Shown piece after piece: positions 6,784-12,517 of a DNA stretch of 14,929 nucleotides. Numbering within the stretch: the first letter of the stretch is position 1; the number at the start of each line of letters is the position of its first letter. This DNA comes from Rhodocyclaceae bacterium (GTDB taxonomy: Bacteria; Pseudomonadota; Gammaproteobacteria; Burkholderiales; Rhodocyclaceae), in assembly GCA_023253415.1 (NCBI GenBank), contig JALRGK010000017.1, positions 1 through 14,929 of the forward strand, written 5' to 3'. Below the pieces are notes generated by a model that saw only the letters and a list, made by a program, of their open reading frames with translations, searched no databases and was not told the DNA's origin. Position numbers and translations under genes: made by a program.

Positions 6784-6787
6784 CCTC
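6784..6787 (-). promoter_or_regulatory. Ribosome binding site deciding the GTG start of cca
   Basis: GAGG on the minus strand lies 8 nt before GTG 6775. Together with the family N-terminus it fixes the start despite a longer open frame. Confidence 0.6.
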
Positions 6788-6812
6788 AGCCGTGGCGCGA
6801 TTCGAGTAAAAC

Positions 6813-7769
6813 TTAGCGACCGGCGCGGCTGCGGTATTCGGCAAACTGAGCCGCATCACCGCTATCGAGCAGATACAGGGGCGCAACAGCTTCCAACGGT
6901 TGCGGATTCCAGCCCGACGGCACCTGGCAGTTGGAGCTGCAGACGCTATCGATTTGCATCGAGCGGATGTTATCCGCGGACATCGGTGGATTCGGCAGAA
7001 GCGACAACAGCGCTGCCTGGAAATACGCCATATGTTCCGACAGTGGAATGACGCGGCGCGGATAGCCAATGACGTTACCGGTGTATTCGACAATTTCCTT
7101 GAGCGTATAGACCTTCGGGCCACACAGGTCATACGCCTGACCTTCCATGGCGGGGTTGGTCAGCGCCTGGGCAAAGGCATGCGCGACATCATCGACCGCA
7201 ACGGGCTGAAATCGGGCAGATGCACAGCCAAGCGGCATAATAGGGAAGGCGCGGAGAAGCTTGGCAAAGGTGTTAATGAAGGCATCTCTTGCGCCGAAAA
7301 TAACGGACGGGCGGAAGATGGTGGTGATAAGACCAGAACCCGTGATGACGGCCTCACCATCGGCCTTGGAACGTAGATATTCCGAGGGTGCTTTCTGCCC
7401 CGCATGTAGCGCGCTCATATGCAGCAGGCGCTTAACGCTGGTTGCCTGACATGCGGCGACGATCTTTTTCGGGAGTTCGACGTGAGCAGCTGCAAATTGT
7501 TTGCCGTAGGGCAGGCCCGGATCACTGTGCAGTACACCAACCAGATTGATCACGGCATCAGCACCGGTCGCCAGTTGCTCCAGCACACCAGGATCATTGA
7601 TATCTGCTTCAATCAGAGTCACGCACGGCAACATGGTGACATCACGATTCTTTTCATACCGACGCGTCGGAATCGTGACATGTGCGCCGCCTTCAACCAA
7701 TACACGGGCCAGATGACGGCCAACAAAACCGGTGCCACCAATGAGGAGAATTTTCTGGTTCTTCAGCAT
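6813..7769 (-). CDS. NDUFA9-like atypical SDR (NAD(P)-dependent epimerase/dehydratase family)
   Basis: A 318-residue extended/atypical SDR. The Rossmann motif is GGTGFVG (11-17), followed by the acidic strand end LIEADINDP, INLVGVL (74-80) and LLHMSALHAG, with a YxxxK pair at Tyr131 and Lys135 in SEYLRSKADGE, then FRPSVIFGARDAFIN. This is the pattern of bacterial relatives of the complex I accessory subunit NDUFA9. Whether the bacterial protein contacts NADH dehydrogenase is unknown; related SDRs bind NADPH and some act on quinone or sugar-nucleotide substrates. The start is well supported: AAGGAAG at 7780-7774 sits 4-6 nt before the ATG. The stop is 37 nt from the cca start, so the two are likely cotranscribed. 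A TAAAAT hexamer (7824-7819) in the 62-nt gap after slt could be its own -10, without a clear -35. Confidence 0.9.
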   Translation of the reverse strand: MLKNQKILLIGGTGFVGRHLARVLVEGGAHVTIPTRRYEKNRDVTMLPCVTLIEADINDPGVLEQLATGADAVINLVGVLHSDPGLPYGKQFAAAHVELPKKIVAACQATSVKRLLHMSALHAGQKAPSEYLRSKADGEAVITGSGLITTIFRPSVIFGARDAFINTFAKLLRAFPIMPLGCASARFQPVAVDDVAHAFAQALTNPAMEGQAYDLCGPKVYTLKEIVEYTGNVIGYPRRVIPLSEHMAYFQAALLSLLPNPPMSADNIRSMQIDSVCSSNCQVPSGWNPQPLEAVAPLYLLDSGDAAQFAEYRSRAGR

Positions 7770-7773
7770 GTGT

Positions 7774-7780
7774 CTTCCTT
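7774..7780 (-). promoter_or_regulatory. Strong ribosome binding site of the NDUFA9-like gene
   Basis: AAGGAAG on the minus strand, close before ATG 7769, is one of the few clear Shine-Dalgarno sequences in the window and fixes this start. Confidence 0.6.
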
Positions 7781-7831
7781 GGTCGATCTCTGATCAGTGA
7801 TTAGTCGTGCAAAACGCCATTTTATGCCATT

Positions 7832-9781
7832 TCAGGGCAGTTCTGGCATGGAATCTTTGGCCGGGCGGGGTCCGATGGTACCTAGCATCCCCTTAAGCGA
7901 TGGCGCGTTACCCGTCATGACGGTCTGGTAGAACACCGCATTACTCATGACCTTCTTCACGTAGTCCCGGGTCTCGGAGAATGGAATGGTTTCGGCATAG
8001 ATCGCGCCCTCAAGCGGCCGGACATCGCGCCACTTACGTGCCCGGCCGGGGCCAGCGTTATAGGCGGCCGAAGCCAGCACCGGGTGGTTATCGAGGCTTT
8101 CCAGCACCAGACGCATGTAGGTCGTACCTAACATGACGTTGGTATCCGGGTCGTGCAGATCACCCGGCCCCAGTTTCACGCCGATCTTGTTGGCAACCCA
8201 CTTACCCGTTGATGGCATCACCTGCATCAGTCCGGCAGCCCCCACATTGGATTTGGCATTCGTGACAAACCGGCTCTCCTGGCGCATCAGACCATAGACC
8301 CAGGCCTTATCCAGATTCTGACGATCCGAATGCGTCATAATCTTCTCGGCATGCGGCGTTGGAAAGCGCAATTTATAGTTATGTTCTTCCTTTGTGCGGT
8401 CTGCGGCACTAATCGAGCGGTCAATGATCTGATTGCGCTGGGCAATTTCGGCGGCCGCCAGCAGTTGACGGTCATTCATGCCGCGCAGCGCCCAGCTCCA
8501 TTCTTTGACCCCTTCCGGTCGTAGATCCAGCCGGTACATGGCCAGCGCGCGGCGGATACCGGGTTGACGCTCGACCGCACGAATCTCGTCGGCGGTGATC
8601 GGCGCCGCCTGAGTGGGGAGCTTGGCGCGCCCACCCAGCTCTTCTGTCGCCAGCACCCCATAAAAATTGGGCTGGCCGGCAATGCGCTTGAACTGATCTT
8701 CGGCGGCGCTATCACGCCCTTGCGCTTTGAAAGAGCGACCCAACCAGTAAATCCATTCAGGTGAACTGATCATGGGTTCGGGCATCGCTTCGATGTCTTT
8801 GCGCACTAGGCTCCAGTCCTGCGCACGAAGCGCCACGCGCACACGCCAGGCCATGGCATCGTCTGGCAACATAACCGTCCCGCTTTTCTTCACCGCATCC
8901 AGCGCTTCGGGGCTTTGCTGAATACCCAGCTGCCAGCCGATGATGCCCCAGACGTATTCCTGCTGGGCCTTGTCCAAATTGCCACCATAGCGTTTCAGGG
9001 CTGACACCGCGCTAGTCGGCTCATTGCGTGCCATACGCACCAGAGCCAGCGTGATTAATTCTTTCTGGGTGTCGTCATTCGGCGTACCCACGCGTTCGAG
9101 ATAAATCACTGGCTTGCTGAGCACGGCATCTAAACCGCCCGCGGCATCATTGGCGTTGATGCGCATCACGGCCAGCGTTTGCCGCGCCAGATTCAATTTG
9201 TTCATAGCGACCTGGCGACGTGCGCGCAGCCAGCCATCGCTGGCTTTTAATTCTCCATTAACCCACATGGCCTCGAACAATGCCTGGCAGGCATCGGGCG
9301 AATCTACGCCGGTCACCCACAGGGTACGCGCTTGTTCTTTTGCCGCATTGTCGCCATTATTAACGCGGGGCAACAGGCTGTAACACTGCACATCCGGTTC
9401 CGGCTGCAGCATTAGAGCACCCTGTTGCGCCACCAGCGTCCAGTTTCCCTGTTTGGCCTGAGTGCGAATCCAGTCGGCTCGCAACAATTCGGCCGGACGC
9501 TCACCCTCATACTTCTTGAGAAATGCCCGAATGTCGGGGCTGTCTGTCATCAACTGCGGCTTGAGCAACCAGGATTCCACATAGGGTGCAAGCTCGTGCT
9601 GTTTGAGCTGCGGATAGAGCGCCTCGACTTTATTCAACTGGCCGTTTTTAACAGCATCTCGGGCGTTGAGATACGCGGCATCCTGGGCGACAACCAGCGG
9701 AGCCAGCACAAACAAGCCAACACCCAGCGCTGACTTGAAAAGCGGTGCAACCACGGCAACAACTGAACGGGCTAGGGGCAT
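7832..9781 (-). CDS. slt: Soluble lytic murein transglycosylase (Slt70-like)
   Basis: A 649-residue periplasmic enzyme that cleaves the MurNAc-GlcNAc bond of peptidoglycan and leaves 1,6-anhydro-MurNAc. Residues 1-33 look like a signal peptide: positive start MPLARS, hydrophobic core, and probable cleavage after VVAQ or VVA. Residues 35-470 are an alpha-helical superhelix (U- and L-domain) with repeated short helices. The C-terminal SLT domain shows the catalytic glutamate in GLMRQESRF (Glu502), GAAGLMQVMPSTG (514-526), AYNAGPGRARKW (573-584) and ETIPFSETRDYVKKV (597-611). Length and order match Slt70 (about 620-650). There is no lipobox cysteine near the N-terminus, so it is a soluble form. 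The start has no Shine-Dalgarno (TTTTCAAG before the ATG). It is divergent from the cyclo-ligase over an AT-rich 82-nt spacer and lies 62 nt upstream of the NDUFA9-like gene. Confidence 0.95.
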   Translation of the reverse strand: MPLARSVVAVVAPLFKSALGVGLFVLAPLVVAQDAAYLNARDAVKNGQLNKVEALYPQLKQHELAPYVESWLLKPQLMTDSPDIRAFLKKYEGERPAELLRADWIRTQAKQGNWTLVAQQGALMLQPEPDVQCYSLLPRVNNGDNAAKEQARTLWVTGVDSPDACQALFEAMWVNGELKASDGWLRARRQVAMNKLNLARQTLAVMRINANDAAGGLDAVLSKPVIYLERVGTPNDDTQKELITLALVRMARNEPTSAVSALKRYGGNLDKAQQEYVWGIIGWQLGIQQSPEALDAVKKSGTVMLPDDAMAWRVRVALRAQDWSLVRKDIEAMPEPMISSPEWIYWLGRSFKAQGRDSAAEDQFKRIAGQPNFYGVLATEELGGRAKLPTQAAPITADEIRAVERQPGIRRALAMYRLDLRPEGVKEWSWALRGMNDRQLLAAAEIAQRNQIIDRSISAADRTKEEHNYKLRFPTPHAEKIMTHSDRQNLDKAWVYGLMRQESRFVTNAKSNVGAAGLMQVMPSTGKWVANKIGVKLGPGDLHDPDTNVMLGTTYMRLVLESLDNHPVLASAAYNAGPGRARKWRDVRPLEGAIYAETIPFSETRDYVKKVMSNAVFYQTVMTGNAPSLKGMLGTIGPRPAKDSMPELP

Positions 9782-9863
9782 CTTGAAAACCAGAGAATAG
9801 AAAACGACGCGATATAAAAACAGGTGCGGTGAAAAAAAGGTGCAATGTGCTACTGTCCGGTCT
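9782..9863. promoter_or_regulatory. Divergent promoter region between slt and the cyclo-ligase
   Basis: This 82-nt AT-rich spacer holds candidate elements for both directions. Rightward, TGCTACTGT (9848-9856) is an extended -10 with GTGAAA (9829-9834, 4/6 match to -35) 16 nt upstream, predicting a start at about 9863-9864, exactly the ATG. A TATAAA (9813-9818) is a second rightward option with no good -35. Leftward, TATTCT (9799-9794) is a -10 candidate with a poor -35. The spacer is too short for 6S RNA, which often sits upstream of this gene in other proteobacteria. Confidence 0.35.
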
Positions 9864-10445
9864 ATGTCGAACCTGCCGGATGAAAAATTCTATCGCAGTA
9901 CACTGCGCACGCGCATGAAAGCGTGGCGCCGTAACGTCATCCCTGAAGATCACGCGGCATTCAGCCGCAGTATCTGCGACATATTGGAAAACCATTTCCA
10001 TCCGCCGCCCTCACCGTTTGCGTTCTATTACCCGATCAGCAAAGAGCCCGATATCTCGCCGTTGATGCATGAGTGGTATGCCGCAGGCGTACAGGTTTGC
10101 CTACCGCGCGTAGTCACACCCTGTGCACCGCTGGAGTTCTACCTATGGCAAGCCCACGTCCGTCTGACCATGGATGAGGCGGGAATTTATGCACCCCCGG
10201 CCGATCCGGCAACGCGTGTGATTCCGAAACAGATCTTTATTCCCTGCCTAGGGCTGGATCGTTCAGGTTACCGCCTCGGCTATGGTGGTGGCTATTACGA
10301 CCGTACCCTGCCGTTACTCCCCGACATTAAAACGATCGGTGTGCTCTATGCCGGGCAACTGCTGGAAGATATCCACCCACAGGCGCACGATGTGCCGCTG
10401 GATGGCTGGGTTACGGAGCAGGGTCTGATCCTACCGGCTGCTTGA
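9864..10445 (+). CDS. ygfA: 5-formyltetrahydrofolate cyclo-ligase (methenyl-THF synthetase)
   Basis: A 193-residue enzyme that uses ATP to convert 5-formyl-THF to 5,10-methenyl-THF, recycling a storage form of folate. The family signature GYRLGYGGGYYDRTL is intact near the C-terminus. The N-terminal Arg/Lys-rich helix (STLRTRMKAWRRN), the YYPISKEPDISPL strand and VCLPRVV also match, and length is typical (180-200). Two starts are possible. ATG 9864 gives a family-like N-terminus but has no Shine-Dalgarno; a candidate extended -10 would make it leaderless. GTG 9840 adds eight residues and has GGTGA (9828-9832) seven nt upstream. I prefer 9864. The 3' end overlaps a convergent small membrane-protein ORF by 35 nt. 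The enzyme is functionally compatible with the pteridine reductase elsewhere in the window, but they are not in one operon. Confidence 0.93.
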   Translation: MSNLPDEKFYRSTLRTRMKAWRRNVIPEDHAAFSRSICDILENHFHPPPSPFAFYYPISKEPDISPLMHEWYAAGVQVCLPRVVTPCAPLEFYLWQAHVRLTMDEAGIYAPPADPATRVIPKQIFIPCLGLDRSGYRLGYGGGYYDRTLPLLPDIKTIGVLYAGQLLEDIHPQAHDVPLDGWVTEQGLILPAA

Positions 10446-10713
10446 GCAGCAGACTCGTCACCACGGCCATCAGCACCGCCTGCGCAAAAGCCAGTATGGC
10501 ATCGGGCTGATCAAACAGCGTGCTCTCAACCGTAAAGAAAGCTGTATTCAGCACCCGGTCCAGGGCCAGCATCAGCAGCAAAGCCCACCAGAAACGCGCA
10601 CCCTGTATACCTCCGGAACCCGGGATACGAGGCAACACCCGGCATACCGACCAACCCAGCAACACCAATGCGCCTGCCAGGAGATATACCGTGATTTCAA
10701 AGGGGGAAAGCAT
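10411..10713 (-). CDS. Small hydrophobic membrane protein, unknown function
   Basis: A 100-residue protein I do not recognise. It has three hydrophobic segments that look like membrane helices: about 7-25 (TVYLLAGALVLLGWSV), 42-58 (FWWALLLMLALDRVL) and 74-93 (LAFAQAVLMAVVTSLLL). Short polar loops separate them, one of them GSGG-containing (32-35). The ORF fills nearly all of the 297-nt gap between the cyclo-ligase and ilvA, is on the same strand as ilvA, and begins 29 nt after the ilvA stop, so it may be the last gene of the ilvA transcript. Against it: no Shine-Dalgarno precedes the ATG, and its last 35 nt overlap the 3' end of the cyclo-ligase on the other strand. The helix-loop-helix pattern makes a chance frame less likely, but I have no homologue in mind. 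Confidence 0.6.
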   Translation of the reverse strand: MLSPFEITVYLLAGALVLLGWSVCRVLPRIPGSGGIQGARFWWALLLMLALDRVLNTAFFTVESTLFDQPDAILAFAQAVLMAVVTSLLLKQPVGSDPAP

Positions 10714-10742
10714 ACGGTGTTATGTGGTTGGTTGATCGGCGG

Positions 10743-12290
10743 TCAGGCCAGAAAGAGTCGGTAGGCCGGGTTGTCCCGTTCATCCCGATAGGGGTATCCC
10801 AGGCCTGACAGGAACGCCTGAAAAGCAGCCATATCGTCCGGTGGCACCTGGAAGCCCACCAGGACGCGACCGAAATCAGCACCATGGTTACGGTAATGGA
10901 ACAGGCTGATGTTCCAGCCAGCACTCATGTTCTCCAGGAATTTCATCAGCGCGCCCGGGCGCTCCGGAAACTCGAAGCGATAAATCAGTTCGTTGAGCGC
11001 ACCTGCTGTTTTGGGCGTGTGGCCACCGACCATATAGCGCACATGCAGTTTGGCCATTTCGTCATCGGTCAGATCCAGCGCTGCATAGCCTTCTGCCTGT
11101 AACTTTTCGATGAGCGCAGCAACTTCCGCACGCTTCGTGGTTTGTATCCCTACAAACACGTGTGCAGCCCCGGGGTCGTTATAACGGTAGTTGAATTCGG
11201 TAATACTGCGATTGCCGAGTAACGATAGAAACTTGCGGTAGGCACCCGGCTTCTCGGGCAAGGTCACTGCCAGGATCGCCTCACGCTGCTCACCCAGTTC
11301 GGCACGTTCCGCCACAAAACGCAGGCGATCAAAGTTCATGTTGGCACCGGAGGCCACTGCCACCAGCGTTTTACCCTGCGCATTGTTTTGCGCCGCCCAG
11401 GCTTTCATACCCGCCACGGCCAGCGCTCCTGCCGGCTCCAGCACCGAACGGGTATCTTCGAAGACGTCTTTGATCGCGGCACAGATGGCGTCGTTATCGA
11501 CACGAATCATCTCGTCCACATAGGTTTCGGCAATACGGAAACATTCGCTGCCCACCTGTTTGACTGCAGCGCCATCGGCAAACAGCCCCACCTGATCCAG
11601 ACGCACGCTATGTCCGGCGGCCAGCGACTGCGTCATAGCATCTGCATCAACGGCTTCTACACCAATCACTTTAATCTCAGGCCGGACGAGCTTAACCGCC
11701 GCGGCGACGCCGGCAATGAGACCGCCGCCGCCAACACAACAGAAAATGGCATCGATCGGCTTGGGATGCTGACGCATAATCTCCAGACCCACGGTACCCT
11801 GACCAGCGATGACATCAGGATCATCAAAGGGGTGAACGAAGGTCAGCCCCTCTTCGTTCTCCAGACGACGCGCCTCATTGTAAGCATCATCGAAAGAGTC
11901 ACCGAAGAGAACGACCTCTCCCCCACGGGAACGCACGGCGTTCACTTTTATGCCTGGCGTAGTGGTTGGCATCACGATCACGGCACGACACCCCAGTTTC
12001 TGGGCGGAAAGCGCCACACCTTGGGCATGATTACCCGCCGAGGCAGCAACAACGCCACGTTTCAGGGCAACTGCCGGTAGTTTTGCCATCTTGTTATAAG
12101 CACCGCGCAGCTTGAATGAAAACACCGGCTGCTGGTCTTCCCGCTTGAAGAAAACCTCATTACCAATACGACGCGATAAGTTGGGTGCATAGTCCAGTGG
12201 CGACTCGATGGCCACGTCATAAACCTCTGCCGCCTCAATGCGGCGCAGATAGTCAGTTAACGGGAAGGGCGCATCAGTCTTGGCAGTCAT
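10743..12290 (-). CDS. ilvA: Threonine dehydratase, biosynthetic (threonine deaminase)
   Basis: A 515-residue PLP enzyme that deaminates threonine to 2-oxobutanoate, the first step of isoleucine synthesis. The catalytic fold-type II domain (about 1-325) has the Schiff-base lysine Lys60 in SFKLRGAYNKM, ASAGNHAQGVA (83-93), the phosphate-binding GGGG (187-190) in CCVGGGGLIAG, and VASGANMNFDRL (312-323). Two ACT-like regulatory domains follow (about 335-410 and 432-510; EKPGAYRKFLSLLG and ERPGALMKFLENM), the hallmark of the long, isoleucine-inhibited biosynthetic form as opposed to the short catabolic TdcB. Length equals E. coli IlvA (514). The ATG at 12290 has no Shine-Dalgarno. A perfect TATAAT (12355-12350, minus strand) lies 60 nt upstream. 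It is divergent from the FAD oxidase and followed by a small membrane-protein ORF. Confidence 0.97.
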   Translation of the reverse strand: MTAKTDAPFPLTDYLRRIEAAEVYDVAIESPLDYAPNLSRRIGNEVFFKREDQQPVFSFKLRGAYNKMAKLPAVALKRGVVAASAGNHAQGVALSAQKLGCRAVIVMPTTTPGIKVNAVRSRGGEVVLFGDSFDDAYNEARRLENEEGLTFVHPFDDPDVIAGQGTVGLEIMRQHPKPIDAIFCCVGGGGLIAGVAAAVKLVRPEIKVIGVEAVDADAMTQSLAAGHSVRLDQVGLFADGAAVKQVGSECFRIAETYVDEMIRVDNDAICAAIKDVFEDTRSVLEPAGALAVAGMKAWAAQNNAQGKTLVAVASGANMNFDRLRFVAERAELGEQREAILAVTLPEKPGAYRKFLSLLGNRSITEFNYRYNDPGAAHVFVGIQTTKRAEVAALIEKLQAEGYAALDLTDDEMAKLHVRYMVGGHTPKTAGALNELIYRFEFPERPGALMKFLENMSAGWNISLFHYRNHGADFGRVLVGFQVPPDDMAAFQAFLSGLGYPYRDERDNPAYRLFLA

Positions 12291-12517
12291 GGCAGGCTAT
12301 TGAAATCGTGGTTAAAAACACGCCAAAAACAAGGCTGGCGCGGTTTTCCATTATACCGGTGCCAGCTAAAGCCTGTGGCGTCTGTTTTTCCGAGGCAAAA
12401 CCCCATGCAAGGCGCGGTTTTATCAGGTATTTCCGGCCTCAAGCAACGCCATCAGGCAGGCCTGTTGCGATACAATACCAAGCTCTTATTCCCTGTCCGG
12501 AAGCACGGTCACAGATC
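12291..12517. promoter_or_regulatory. Divergent intergenic region between ilvA and the FAD oxidase, with an imperfect direct repeat
   Basis: A 227-nt spacer with no convincing gene. It contains the ilvA -10, a rightward TACAAT (12471-12476, 5/6) about 42 nt before the oxidase ATG without a clear -35, and a direct repeat. CAAGGCTGGCGCGGTTTT (12330-12347) recurs as CAAGGCGCGGTTTT (12408-12421), identical apart from a 4-base deletion. The first copy lies just downstream of the ilvA -10, where a repressor could act. Confidence 0.4.
12350..12355 (-). promoter_or_regulatory. Consensus -10 element for ilvA
   Basis: The minus strand reads TATAAT, a perfect sigma-70 -10, 60 nt before the ilvA ATG, predicting a leader of about 50 nt. 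The -35 is poor (GCCACA at 18 nt, 3/6), so an activator may be needed. Part of the predicted leader could fold weakly (GCGCC with GGCG, then a T run). Confidence 0.5.

Noticed and set aside
6776..7132. N-terminal extension of cca up to 7132
   Set aside because: Overlaps the NDUFA9-like gene in another frame and encodes an Arg/Ser/Cys-rich stretch. The family N-terminus begins at GTG 6775 with its own ribosome site.
9782..9863. 6S RNA gene (ssrS) upstream of the cyclo-ligase
   Set aside because: The spacer is only 82 nt, far shorter than the roughly 180-nt 6S RNA, and shows no long hairpin.
9845..9883. 12-codon ORF with AAAGG before its ATG overlapping the cyclo-ligase start
   Set aside because: The spacer is only about 4 nt, the stop is not coupled to an in-frame start of the cyclo-ligase, and such short frames arise easily by chance.
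10437..10450. Hairpin GCTGC-TTGA-GCAGC at the cyclo-ligase stop codon as a terminator
   Set aside because: Only a 5-bp stem and no T tract follows; too weak to call.
11388..12080. 230-codon ORF antisense to ilvA
   Set aside because: Lies wholly inside an unmistakable ilvA, and its composition is that of a reverse-frame shadow (His/Thr/Asn-rich, no domain).
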